Source: Nitrospirota bacterium (GTDB lineage Bacteria > Nitrospirota > Thermodesulfovibrionia > Thermodesulfovibrionales > UBA6898). Taken from it: a stretch of 11,421 nt of DNA. The stretch spans positions 1 to 11,421 of the forward strand of contig JAJYLU010000017.1 in NCBI GenBank assembly GCA_021787505.1. The letters run 5' to 3'. Of the stretch, positions 1 through 6,661 are shown piece after piece. Position 1 is the first letter of the stretch, and every line of letters begins with the position of its first letter. The notes under the pieces were generated by a model. The model was not told where the DNA came from and made no database searches. It saw nothing but the letters and a program-made list of their open reading frames with translations. The position numbers were made by a program, and so were the translations under genes.

Positions 1-33
1 GACACCTAAAATCAAAGAAAGGGGGTGTAAACA

Positions 34-516
34 ATGAAAGGAACGAAAGAACTTGTCAGGGCCGATAAGCCGAGATTCGTTACTCCATTCGAAGACATGG
101 AAAAGTGGTTCGAAGAGTCCTGGATGAGACCATTTTCGCTGTTGAGATCGCCGTTATGGGCAGGGTTGAGACCAGCGGAGTTTGAAGAGTTTTCACCTAC
201 CATAGACATGTACGAAGAGGGCAAGGATATCGTTGTAAAAGCGGACATGCCCGGCGTGAAGAAAAGCGACATCACGATCGATATTTCCGACAACATGCTG
301 ACGATATCGGGCGAAAAGAAACATGAGGACAAGGTGGAAAAGAAAGATTATTACAGGTACGAGTCGAGCTATGGAAGATTCTCTCGCAGCTTTGAACTGC
401 CCGGCGGCATGGACACGGGAAAGGCGAAGGCACACCTCGAAAACGGAGTGCTCGAAATCAGGATACCGAAGTCGGCAGAAGCGGTCCAGAAAAGCAAGAC
501 CATCTCTATCGAATAG
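34..516 (+). CDS. Hsp20/alpha-crystallin family small heat-shock protein
   Basis: 160-aa ATP-independent holdase chaperone of the Hsp20 family, cytoplasmic, expected to form oligomers that bind unfolding proteins. The alpha-crystallin domain runs from about residue 52 (SPTIDMYEEGKDIVVKADMP) to about 150. It contains the family signature near the last strands (ENGVLEIRIPK, about residues 135-145). A C-terminal I-S-I tripeptide (KTISIE) matches the IxI motif that docks between dimers. The N-terminal 50 residues are rich in Trp, Phe and Arg, as is usual for the substrate-binding arm. Length is typical. The start is supported by GGGGG at 21-25, 8 nt before the ATG. A strong intrinsic terminator follows, so the gene ends its transcription unit. 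The promoter lies left of the window, so heat-shock control cannot be judged. Confidence 0.95.
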   Translation: MKGTKELVRADKPRFVTPFEDMEKWFEESWMRPFSLLRSPLWAGLRPAEFEEFSPTIDMYEEGKDIVVKADMPGVKKSDITIDISDNMLTISGEKKHEDKVEKKDYYRYESSYGRFSRSFELPGGMDTGKAKAHLENGVLEIRIPKSAEAVQKSKTISIE

Positions 517-522
517 TCACCG

Positions 523-550
523 ATCCCCGGCCCTCACCGGGGATTATTTT
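523..550 (+). terminator. Intrinsic terminator of the hsp20 gene
   Basis: A perfect 8-bp stem ATCCCCGG / CCGGGGAT (523-530 and 537-544) with a CCCTCA loop is followed by TATTTT. It starts 6 nt after the hsp20 stop codon. This is a textbook rho-independent terminator. Confidence 0.9.
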
Positions 551-590
551 GTCCGCGCAGGAGCAGCCTGCATGTCACGGCGGATGAGAG

Positions 591-619
591 TTGACAGCCC
601 GGCGATACGCCGGTAGCAT
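591..619 (+). promoter_or_regulatory. Sigma70-like promoter with a palindrome in its spacer
   Basis: Consensus -35 TTGACA at 591-596, a 17-bp spacer, and TAGCAT (4 of 6 matches to TATAAT) at 614-619. The spacer contains the perfect inverted repeat CCGGCG-ATA-CGCCGG (599-613), placed where a repressor would occlude RNA polymerase. The predicted transcription start, about 7 bp after the -10, falls on the ATG at 626, so any product would be leaderless. No long gene follows on this strand. The promoter would drive only the 33-codon ORF and RNA antisense to the minus-strand gene at 705-1037. Confidence 0.45.
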
Positions 620-625
620 GGGAAT

Positions 626-727
626 ATGCAGGTACCTCTTAAGGTCACATACAAGAACCTGGAGCCGCAATACAAGGGCATACCACAGAAGGCGCTGAAG
701 GTCATCAAAAGTCGGGGAACATCTTGA
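626..727 (+). CDS. Possible 33-aa leaderless peptide or remnant of a larger gene
   Basis: The ORF encodes a basic peptide beginning MQVPLKVTYKNLEP and ending with TGA at 725-727. The first 14 residues faintly recall the start of the RaiA/HPF ribosome-hibernation family (type MQ-x-PL-x-I-T-x-x-N), but the rest does not match and the domain would need about 100 residues. It could be the broken 5' end of such a gene, a genuine small protein, or chance. It has no Shine-Dalgarno sequence but sits at the predicted start point of the promoter at 591-619. Its 3' end overlaps the convergent 110-aa gene by 23 bp. Confidence 0.25.
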   Translation: MQVPLKVTYKNLEPQYKGIPQKALKVIKSRGTS

Positions 728-1037
728 GGTAGAATGACCGGTCGCCGCCTGCCGATGCCGTCGCCGTAAGGATCCCTCCCTCGACGTATTCGAGGTCAAA
801 GCGCTGAAATCCTTTAGAAACAAGGTCCTTGGCATTCGCGGGACAGCCCTTTTCGCAACCTGCTACCCCCCTTATCATCGCGGGAATAAGTCCCCGGACG
901 TCCAGCACGGAAAGGTCGACGCCTTTCGAAGCGGCAAAGCGACCGATACTAACGACGATAGCCTCGACGTCTGGGTGATAGGGATCGGGGATCTCTATCG
1001 GCAGCGAATCCTTGCCGATGATCACATCAAGAAGCAT
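705..1037 (-). CDS. Unrecognised conserved-looking 110-aa protein
   Basis: I do not recognise a family. The start is set at the ATG at 1037-1035 because GGGAGG (1049-1044) lies 6 nt upstream. The in-frame ATG at 1043 touches that site and is too close, and the upstream extension to 1067 looks like leader. The protein (MLLDVIIGKDSLPIEIPDPY...) has no signal peptide or membrane segment and looks like a compact mixed alpha/beta cytoplasmic protein. A C-x3-C pair (Cys61, Cys65, in GCEKGCPANAK) is the only motif; with two cysteines it could be redox-active or bind a metal as a dimer. It is a single-gene unit, convergent with the hsp20 side and divergent from the radical SAM gene. The strong ribosome binding site and gene-like codon use argue that it is real. 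Confidence 0.7.
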   Translation of the reverse strand: MLLDVIIGKDSLPIEIPDPYHPDVEAIVVSIGRFAASKGVDLSVLDVRGLIPAMIRGVAGCEKGCPANAKDLVSKGFQRFDLEYVEGGILTATASAGGDRSFYLKMFPDF

Positions 1038-1120
1038 ACACATCCTCCCGCGATTTTTTTGCGACAAGAAACGGTTTATTGTACCCGATCGGCTCAGGCT
1101 ATGTCAGCCGGCAGGCTGGC

Positions 1121-1221
1121 ACGCAAGTTTTAGGTTTGACGTTTTAGGTTTTAAGCTACGAACCTAACACCTGACACTTAAAACCGTTTTATTTTTTTGC
1201 CTAACATATAACACCTAAAAC
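1121..1221. repeat. AT-rich intergenic repeat of GTTTTAGGTTT-like units
   Basis: The motif GTTTTAGGTTT occurs at 1126-1136 and 1141-1151, with an inverted copy AACACCTAAAAC at 1210-1221 and related AACCTAACACCTGAC near 1161-1175. A perfect 9-bp inverted repeat GGTTTTAAG / CTTAAAACC (about 1147-1182) is followed by GTTTTATTTTTTTG, so plus-strand RNA could fold into a hairpin with a T-tract. A partial copy (GACACCTAAAAT) is at the very start of the window, just before hsp20. The block is plainly AT-richer than its surroundings. Confidence 0.55.
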
Positions 1222-1235
1222 AGAATTGTTTAACA

Positions 1236-1244
1236 TGCTATAAT
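1236..1244 (+). promoter_or_regulatory. Extended -10 promoter for the radical SAM gene
   Basis: A perfect TATAAT at 1239-1244 is preceded by TGC, giving the extended -10 form TGnTATAAT. I see no convincing -35 at the right distance, which extended -10 promoters can lack. Initiation near 1251 would leave only about a 14-nt leader before the ATG at 1265. Confidence 0.5.
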
Positions 1245-1264
1245 TCCGTAAGGTCATTTGTTCC

Positions 1265-2386
1265 ATGGAGACTATCGAGAAGCTGAAGGTCCTTTCCGAA
1301 GACTCGCAGTATGATCTGGCGTGCGCGTGCGGGACCAGCAAGGGCGACCGCCGCACGAGGGGACTGGACGGCAAGTGGCTATACCCGGTCGCCCTGCCAC
1401 AGGGAGGCTATTCGGTTCTCCTTAAGACGCTCCTTTCGAACGCCTGTGCAAACGACTGCCGGTACTGTCCACTGCGCTCGGGGTCAAACGTCCCGCGCTG
1501 CACTCTGCAGCCGGAAGAGGTGGCCGGCGTTTTTATGGAATATTACAAACGGCGAAAGGTCTTCGGCCTCTTCCTGAGTTCCTCGGTCGTCGGCACGCCC
1601 GATTATACGATGGACAAGATCAACACCGTCGCCCGCATCCTCAGGGAAAAACATGAATATCGCGGATACATCCACCTGAAAATTATCCCGGGCGCTTCCG
1701 ACGCGGCGATAGAGGAGGCCCTTTCCCTCTCAACCGCGGTCTCGCTGAACATCGAGACGCCCGGCAAAAAGCACTTCGACCTGCTCTCAGGGAAAAAGGA
1801 TTTTGACCGTGACATCATCAGACCGATCAGGCTGATGGGAAGGCTCACCGGAGAAGGCATGAGGTTTTCCAGGATAAAATGCACGACGCAATTCATCGTG
1901 GGCGCCTCCGACGAGACCGACTCCGAAATCATCCGTTATACATCCGGCCTTTACCGCCGGCTCAACTTCAAGAGGGTCTACTTTTCGGCCTATCAGAAGG
2001 GGCTCGGGAACCCTGACATACCAGGGGAAAGGCGAATTCTTCCGGACGGAAAAGAGCCGTTCATGCGGGAACACCGGCTCTACCAGGTCGACTTTCTCTT
2101 CCGGAGATACGGCTTCTCCGAACAGGAGGTCCCCTTCGACAAAGACGGCAACCTCCACCTCGACAGGGACCCGAAGCAGGTCTGGGCGGACAGCCATCCC
2201 GGGTTCTATCCGGTCAGGATCAACTCCGCCGACAGGGAGGCGCTCCTGAGGATCCCCGGCATCGGACCGGAGACGGCAAAGAAGGTTCTTAAGGCGCGGA
2301 GGGAGGGAAAGATCAGGCGCATCGAGGACCTCGGCGTAAGAGGGAAAAGGGCCGAGACGATCAGACGCTACGCGATCCTCGAATAA
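1265..2386 (+). CDS. Radical SAM protein with C-terminal helix-hairpin-helix, putative DNA repair/modification
   Basis: 373-aa cytoplasmic radical SAM enzyme. The 4Fe-4S/SAM motif C-x3-C-x2-C is Cys61, Cys65, Cys68 (ACANDCRYCPLR). An additional N-terminal CAC (Cys20, Cys22) could bind another metal or be structural. The TIM-barrel portion runs to about residue 290. Residues about 318-345 (INSADREALLRIPGIGPETA) form a helix-hairpin-helix of the kind that binds DNA backbone, with a further KKVLKARREGKIRRIEDL segment. This matches the family annotated as putative DNA modification/repair radical SAM protein (TIGR03916 type), normally encoded beside a uracil-DNA-glycosylase-related partner. No such partner is visible in this window. 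The substrate and reaction are not established for the family. A weak AAGG (1250-1253) 11 nt before the ATG suggests modest translation. The gene converges on cysC. Confidence 0.9.
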   Translation: METIEKLKVLSEDSQYDLACACGTSKGDRRTRGLDGKWLYPVALPQGGYSVLLKTLLSNACANDCRYCPLRSGSNVPRCTLQPEEVAGVFMEYYKRRKVFGLFLSSSVVGTPDYTMDKINTVARILREKHEYRGYIHLKIIPGASDAAIEEALSLSTAVSLNIETPGKKHFDLLSGKKDFDRDIIRPIRLMGRLTGEGMRFSRIKCTTQFIVGASDETDSEIIRYTSGLYRRLNFKRVYFSAYQKGLGNPDIPGERRILPDGKEPFMREHRLYQVDFLFRRYGFSEQEVPFDKDGNLHLDRDPKQVWADSHPGFYPVRINSADREALLRIPGIGPETAKKVLKARREGKIRRIEDLGVRGKRAETIRRYAILE

Positions 2387-2474
2387 CGTTTCACCTTTCC
2401 CAGTCCTGCATAAAAATACTGCCGGTCATTATTCCCGGAGTCAAGCATAAAAGAGAGCTTGCGGCCCGCGTAAC

Positions 2475-3083
2475 TTATTTGACACCTTGGATAATGCCCC
2501 GGCTGACCAGGCTGCGAATGATGACATCTATGCATTGGTCAAGGTCCATATTCACAGTGTCAAGCAGTATGTCCGGATTTGCGGGCTCCTCGTAAGGCGC
2601 GGATATCCCTGTGTAATTCTTGATGATCCCGGCGCGGGCCTTCCTGTATTGTCCCTTGGGATCGCGCTTCTCGCATTCTCCGACCGGACACTCCACGTAG
2701 ACTTCGAGAAAGTGGTCCCCTTCAAAACTTTCCCTGATCGCCTGCCTGTCTTCCCTGTAAGGAGAGATAAAGGCAGCAAGTACAAGGATGCCTGCATCCA
2801 TAAAAAGCTTCGAGATTTCGACGATCCTGCGGAGGTTCTCTTTCCTGTCTTCCCGGGTAAACCCAAGGTTGCTGTTGATCCCGTGCCGCACGTTGTCGCC
2901 GTCGAGCACATAGGTCCTCACCCCCCGGTCAAAGAGCTTCTTCTCCACGGCATGGGCAATCGTGGACTTGCCCGAGGCAGACAGGCCGGTGAACCAGACG
3001 AGGCCGCTTTGGTGGTTGTTGAGCCGTGCCCTGTCCCCACGGGCCACATGGACTTTGTGCCAGATGACGTGATTTTTGCTCAA
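2475..3083 (-). CDS. cysC: Adenylylsulfate kinase (APS kinase)
   Basis: 202-aa enzyme that phosphorylates adenosine 5'-phosphosulfate with ATP to give PAPS, the sulfate donor for assimilation and sulfation. The P-loop is GLSASGKST (residues 33-41). DGDNVRHGINSNLGF (61-75), REDRKEN (77-83) and FISPYREDR (105-113) are the APS-binding and lid motifs typical of CysC. RDPKGQYRKARAG further on is also conserved. Length is normal for a stand-alone kinase; no ATP sulfurylase domain is fused. The start is TTG at 3083-3081: it has GGGGAAG about 5 nt upstream and no in-frame ATG precedes the conserved region, while the nearest upstream ATG is out of frame and stops at once. No cysD, cysN or cysH gene is adjacent, so its sulfur-pathway partners are elsewhere. 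The long upstream leader contains a palindrome that could be regulatory. Confidence 0.95.
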   Translation of the reverse strand: MSKNHVIWHKVHVARGDRARLNNHQSGLVWFTGLSASGKSTIAHAVEKKLFDRGVRTYVLDGDNVRHGINSNLGFTREDRKENLRRIVEISKLFMDAGILVLAAFISPYREDRQAIRESFEGDHFLEVYVECPVGECEKRDPKGQYRKARAGIIKNYTGISAPYEEPANPDILLDTVNMDLDQCIDVIIRSLVSRGIIQGVK

Positions 3084-3126
3084 ATTGTCTTCCCCGCTAT
3101 CATGTAGGATTAATTAACTCAACACC

Positions 3127-3143
3127 TTCACCGATACGGTGAA
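3127..3143. promoter_or_regulatory. Perfect palindrome in the cysC leader
   Basis: TTCACCG-ATA-CGGTGAA has 7-bp arms with a 3-nt centre, about 44 bp upstream of the cysC TTG start. It may be a repressor operator or an RNA hairpin. Its CGATACG core is shared with the palindrome at 599-613. Confidence 0.4.
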
Positions 3144-3218
3144 TACATATCGGACTTTATCTGGACATCTTCTCCAAATCCCGCAGTCTTCATGTCGGAA
3201 GCCTTAAGAAGATATGTT

Positions 3219-3247
3219 ATATTAAATTCTGAAGACAAATAATTCAA
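3219..3247 (-). promoter_or_regulatory. Putative cysC promoter
   Basis: On the minus strand TTGAAT (3247-3242), a 17-bp spacer, and TAATAT (3224-3219). Both boxes match consensus only partly. It would give a leader of about 130 nt that includes the 3127-3143 palindrome. Confidence 0.35.
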
Positions 3248-3251
3248 GAAA

Positions 3252-3284
3252 CGCACCTGAATTCTTCTCTTGAAATCAGGTGCG
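3252..3284. repeat. 9-bp inverted repeat between divergent promoters
   Basis: CGCACCTGA (3252-3260) and TCAGGTGCG (3276-3284) form a perfect stem with a 15-nt loop. No T-tract follows on the plus strand; TTTCTT follows on the minus strand, so it is at best a weak terminator. Its place just upstream of the putative cysC -35 also fits a protein-binding site. Confidence 0.5.
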
Positions 3285-3405
3285 CTTCGAATTTCCCGTC
3301 CCGGCCCCCGACATCATTTTCTCAGACCTCTCCGCTGGGTGAACTTCGGAAAACATTGCCTTATAAATGAACTGAAAGGGTCGCAATATGACCACATTTT
3401 TCTCC

Positions 3406-3433
3406 TTTACAATTGGTGCGACGGATATATAAT
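3406..3433 (+). promoter_or_regulatory. Sigma70-like promoter of the response-regulator gene
   Basis: TTTACA (3406-3411), a 16-bp spacer, and a perfect TATAAT (3428-3433). Transcription would start near 3440, giving a leader of about 140 nt. Confidence 0.65.
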
Positions 3434-3579
3434 ATAGCTGTGGGGCAGTTCGGAAAAGGAGATTTCACAGGAACCGTTTTACAGCGACTTGTCCTGCAGA
3501 AGTTTATTTTTCGGAGTCCTCGGGGAAACCAGGCGTAGTTTCACTTTAGCGGATATTCGCGAACGGAGGGATCATAGCC

Positions 3580-4032
3580 ATGGACGCACTTCACCAAAAC
3601 ATTCTGCATGCCAACAACCCCAGTAGGAGGGAGCCCGTCTCTGCAGAACAGACAAATGCGCCGCAACCCGGCAAGAAACTCAAAATCCTAGTAGTCGATG
3701 ATGAGGTCGACCTCCGGGCGTTCCTTACGGAGTTTTGCTCCGTAAACGGGTACGAGGCGAAATGCGCCGGCAACGGACTCGCGGGGCTCCGGTGTATCGA
3801 GGAAGGTTCTTTCGACGTTGTCATCGTCGATTACCTCATGCCGGAAATGAACGGGGTCGAACTGGTAAAACGCGCCAAAGAAAGGAATCCCGGTCTTCCC
3901 GTTATTGCGATGAGCGCGTGGTATGACATGGAACAGGCTTTTCTCGAAGCAGGCGCATATAAATTCATGAAAAAACCGTTTGACCCCTGTCTGCTGGAAG
4001 AGGAGTTGAAAGTGGTCGCAGGACGCCCATAA
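3580..4032 (+). CDS. Stand-alone response-regulator receiver protein
   Basis: 150-aa protein consisting of a single CheY-like receiver domain (about residues 34-148) after a polar, probably flexible 33-residue tail. The phosphorylation site is Asp84 (VIVDYLMP), the acidic Mg2+ pair is Asp40-Asp41, the conserved Ser/Thr is Ser112 (AMSAW) and the conserved Lys is Lys132 (KKPF). All residues needed for phosphorylation are present. There is no DNA-binding or enzymatic output domain, so it would signal by protein-protein contact or act as a phosphorelay intermediate. No histidine kinase gene is in the window, making it an orphan here. GGAGG at 3565-3569, 10 nt before the ATG, supports the start. 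It appears to be a monocistronic unit with its own promoter. Confidence 0.9.
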   Translation: MDALHQNILHANNPSRREPVSAEQTNAPQPGKKLKILVVDDEVDLRAFLTEFCSVNGYEAKCAGNGLAGLRCIEEGSFDVVIVDYLMPEMNGVELVKRAKERNPGLPVIAMSAWYDMEQAFLEAGAYKFMKKPFDPCLLEEELKVVAGRP

Positions 4033-4409
4033 CGGCCCCCTGCTGCGTCTGCCGCAATATGATCGCTTCGTGGCTAAATGCGGCATTGTTTCCCTGTAAG
4101 ACAAATACCGACATGATTATCAGACAAATGCCTATATGCAACATCCCATGAATACCCTAAGATGCGTAGAAGGAGTAGTCCGACCTCTTTGATTTCCAAG
4201 CTGAGAAGGAGCTTGTGAAGGCTTTCATTATTATCTTTAATTGATTCGCCGTAGAAGAGTGGCATGCTGGTCTCGGTGACGAAGGAATTGTGCGGGGGCT
4301 GTCTGCGGAATTCAGGACCTCTATACCGGTGATCCCTGGGAAAGAGAGCTCCGGGTTACTGAAGTAAGAAAAACGGTATTTGAAGAAAACCTTTTTAGGA
4401 GGAATTGAG
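4033..4409. other. 377-bp intergenic region before the CBM48 gene
   Basis: I see no convincing gene. A weak inverted repeat GCCGCA / TGCGGC (4051-4056, 4079-4084) follows the response-regulator stop, but its 22-nt loop makes it a poor terminator. A 6-bp hairpin CAAGCT / AGCTTG lies near 4198-4216. A candidate promoter (4213-4241) would give the downstream gene a leader of about 160 nt. Confidence 0.5.
4213..4241 (+). promoter_or_regulatory. Candidate promoter for the CBM48 gene
   Basis: TTGTGA (4213-4218), a 17-bp spacer, and TTTAAT (4236-4241, 5 of 6 matches). This is the best-spaced pair in the gap; the -35 is weak. Confidence 0.35.
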
Positions 4410-4940
4410 ATGAAGACAAAAAAAACAAAAAAGGAGTCGATCGCAGAATCGGGAAAAACCAAAAAAAACGCAAGTGAAAAAACTCATATCCCCGCAATAC
4501 CTGCTGCGACGGAAGTGACGGCTGCAGAGCGCTCTGTTTCGGGGAAATCGGGCGCGGGAGATATATTCTTGGCCGGTGCCAAAATCTTTCCGGCCGCAAG
4601 TGGACCTGCCTCCGAAATGCGTACTCCTGAACCTATGGGGATCAAAAAAGAGTCGGTGAAGCCGGGCAACAGGAGCAGGGTCACTTTCAGGCTCCCTGCC
4701 CAGGCCGCACCAAAGGCCCGGAAGGTAACGATCGTAGGGGACTTCAACAATTGGAACCAGGAGGCCACTCCTTTGAGAAAAATGGAGGGTGGTGATTTCA
4801 TGGTGACACTCGAACTTGCTTCGGGTAAGGAATACCGTTTCCGTTATCTCATCGACGGCAAAAGATGGGAAAATGACTGGCATGCGGACAAATACGTGAA
4901 AAGCCCCTTTGGTGTCGATGATTCGGTGGTGGCCGTGTAA
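4410..4940 (+). CDS. Glycogen-binding (CBM48 / AMPK-type) domain protein with basic disordered N-terminus
   Basis: 176-aa protein; the start ATG at 4410 is fixed by a perfect AGGAGG (4397-4402) 7 nt upstream. Residues 1-85 are low-complexity: KTKK repeats first, then Ala/Ser/Pro-rich sequence, predicted disordered. Residues 89-176 form an early-set/CBM48 domain like those of isoamylases, branching enzymes and the AMPK beta subunit. The signature VGDFNNWN (109-116) is intact, followed by the [16 protein letters not shown] segment and the closing DSVVAV strand. No catalytic domain is attached, so it probably tethers itself or a partner to glycogen or another alpha-glucan. It has no signal peptide and is expected in the cytoplasm. 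The pncB gene follows 119 bp downstream on the same strand and may be co-transcribed. The disordered tail may contact a partner enzyme; which one is unknown. Confidence 0.85.
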   Translation: MKTKKTKKESIAESGKTKKNASEKTHIPAIPAATEVTAAERSVSGKSGAGDIFLAGAKIFPAASGPASEMRTPEPMGIKKESVKPGNRSRVTFRLPAQAAPKARKVTIVGDFNNWNQEATPLRKMEGGDFMVTLELASGKEYRFRYLIDGKRWENDWHADKYVKSPFGVDDSVVAV

Positions 4941-5059
4941 TACAGCTCCATAATGAAGGGGAGAAGTGTCACCCCGTACCTACCCCCTTTCCGCTGAAAG
5001 GACGGATCAGCGCAAAAATAAGGAATAGGTGGCGTGAAGATGGAAGGAACAACCGACCC

Positions 5060-6607
5060 ATGAAATCCACGGAACGTCCCGCAGCAGAAGGCATTTTATT
5101 CACGGACCAGTATCAACTTACCATGGCACAGCTCTATTTCAGAATGGGTCTCCACGAAAGGCATGCCCAGTTTGACCACTTCTTCCGGCACTATCCCGAT
5201 TTCGGCCTGCACATGGCGGGCTATTGTGTCAACGCGGGCCTCGAATGGCTCCTCGACTGGATGCAGGAGTCGCGGTGTAGAGATGAGGATATCGAATACT
5301 TGAGAGGCCAGCGGAGCGCATCGGGAGGGAAGGTCTTCGGGGATGACTTTCTCGGTTGGCTGAGAAAAAACGGCAACTTCGAAAGCATCACCATGCATGC
5401 GATCCCAGAGGGAAGGGTCGTCCATCCAAATGTGCCGCTGACCATTGTCCAGGGTCACCTTGCAATGGCCCAGATCCTAGAGACGTCCCTTCTAAACCAC
5501 CTCAACTACCAGACCCTGATAGCGACCAGAGCGGCGCGCATCCACGAAAGCGGGCGGGGAAGGCCGTTAATTGAGTTCGGCATGCGCCGCGCCCACGACA
5601 CTGGGGCGAATGCCGGCGCCAGAGCGGCGCTTATCGGCGGTGCTGACTTTACGTCTAACGTAGGCATCTCTCATGTGCTTGGATACCCGCCGAAAGGGAC
5701 CCATGCCCACAGCATGGTCCAGGCTTTCATGGCGCTCGGCGAAGGCGAACTCGGGGCCTTCAGGGCTTACGCCGAAGTCTATCCCGACGACTGTCTCCTG
5801 TTGGTCGATACCATTAACACCCTCGAAAGCGGTATTCCAAATGCGATAAAGGTCTTCGAAGAGCTGAAGAAAAGGGGCCACAGACCGGCTGGTATCCGCC
5901 TCGACTCAGGAGACCTCGCCTATCTTGCCGTTCAATCGGCGAAGATGCTGAATGAGGCTGGATTCTCTGATACGAAGATAGTGATTTCGAACGAGCTGGA
6001 TGAACTCGTCATCTGGCAGATCATCACGCAGATACAGGAGGAGGCCCCCCGCTGCGGGATGGACGCAGACCATATCATAGACAGGCTGATCTACGGTGTC
6101 GGTACGAGGCTCATCACCTCCCAGGGACATTCCGCTCTGGGAGGGGTTTACAAGCTCGTGGCGATCAGGCATGGAGACGATTGGGTCCCTGCCATTAAGG
6201 TCTCCGAGACGCCTGAAAAGACTATCAACCCCGGGTTCAAAAGCATTCGGCGGATCTACAACGGACGCAACAAGGCGACCGCCGATCTGATCTGCAGGGA
6301 GGGAGAGGAGCCTGAGAAGATGGACCCAATTGTCCTTCGTCACCCGATAGAGCGCTCTAAATCTCGCATCCTCGTCCGGCAAGACATCTCCGGGACAGAA
6401 CCCCTCCTCGTAGAAATTATGAGAGGAGGCAAGCTGGTTTATGAACTTCCGTCGATCGACGACATGAGGAAAGTGAGGAGCGGCGATATGGAGCGGCTCG
6501 ATTCAGGGGTAAAGCGGCTCGTCAACCCACATCTCTATCACGTTTCTTTAACCGAAAAACTATGGGAACTGAAACAACAGTTGATTTCATCCACTCTCGG
6601 AGAATAA
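5060..6607 (+). CDS. pncB: Nicotinate phosphoribosyltransferase
   Basis: 515-aa enzyme of the Preiss-Handler NAD salvage route: nicotinate + PRPP (+ ATP) gives nicotinate mononucleotide. Visible family motifs are [16 protein letters not shown] (15-30), EFGMRRAHD (172-180), GGADFTSNV (193-201), [11 protein letters not shown] (213-223, carrying the conserved His region), [11 protein letters not shown] (280-290, the PRPP-binding aspartates) and [10 protein letters not shown]. Length fits the longer bacterial NAPRTases. AAGGA at 5044-5048, 11 nt before the ATG, is an acceptable ribosome binding site; the ATG at 5041 upstream is out of frame and stops at this ATG. The gene lies downstream of the glycogen-binding gene and convergent with zwf. 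PRPP derives from the pentose phosphate pathway, to which the next two genes belong. The stop codon lies in one arm of an inverted repeat shared with the zwf stop. Confidence 0.95.
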   Translation: MKSTERPAAEGILFTDQYQLTMAQLYFRMGLHERHAQFDHFFRHYPDFGLHMAGYCVNAGLEWLLDWMQESRCRDEDIEYLRGQRSASGGKVFGDDFLGWLRKNGNFESITMHAIPEGRVVHPNVPLTIVQGHLAMAQILETSLLNHLNYQTLIATRAARIHESGRGRPLIEFGMRRAHDTGANAGARAALIGGADFTSNVGISHVLGYPPKGTHAHSMVQAFMALGEGELGAFRAYAEVYPDDCLLLVDTINTLESGIPNAIKVFEELKKRGHRPAGIRLDSGDLAYLAVQSAKMLNEAGFSDTKIVISNELDELVIWQIITQIQEEAPRCGMDADHIIDRLIYGVGTRLITSQGHSALGGVYKLVAIRHGDDWVPAIKVSETPEKTINPGFKSIRRIYNGRNKATADLICREGEEPEKMDPIVLRHPIERSKSRILVRQDISGTEPLLVEIMRGGKLVYELPSIDDMRKVRSGDMERLDSGVKRLVNPHLYHVSLTEKLWELKQQLISSTLGE

Positions 6608-6661
6608 CGCGGCAAAAGCGCGGGGAAGTTATTGTAGCCCATGTTGGCAGAGGCCGCGTTA
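6605..6661. repeat. Inverted repeat spanning the convergent pncB and zwf stop codons
   Basis: TAACGCGGC (6605-6613) and GCCGCGTTA (6653-6661) are perfect 9-bp inverted copies separated by 39 nt. Each arm begins with the TAA stop of its gene. Either transcript could fold here, but no T-tract follows, so it is not a standard terminator. Confidence 0.6.

Larger units (their letters stand above)
3084..3579. other. 496-bp divergent regulatory region between cysC and the response regulator
   Basis: No protein-coding gene is supported here. The region holds a putative cysC promoter (3219-3247), a palindrome in the cysC leader (3127-3143), a 9-bp hairpin (3252-3284), a good promoter for the response regulator (3406-3433) and a leader of about 140 nt before the latter gene. 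I did not recognise a riboswitch in either leader. Confidence 0.6.

Noticed and set aside
2487..3107. A 206-codon open frame on the plus strand opposite cysC.
   Set aside because: It is the antisense shadow of cysC; its translation has no recognisable domain, and cysC has every APS-kinase motif.
3192..3240. A 16-codon ORF (MSEALRRYVILNSEDK) in the cysC/response-regulator gap.
   Set aside because: No ribosome binding site, no similarity, and it falls over the putative cysC promoter.
4051..4084. Inverted repeat after the response-regulator gene as a terminator.
   Set aside because: Only 6 bp with a 22-nt loop and no proper T-tract.
4179..4362. A plus-strand frame with gene-like codons (SDLFDFQAEKELVKAF...) broken by one TGA.
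   Set aside because: No start codon or ribosome binding site, one internal stop, no family resemblance, and it overlaps a plausible promoter. Too weak to call a pseudogene.
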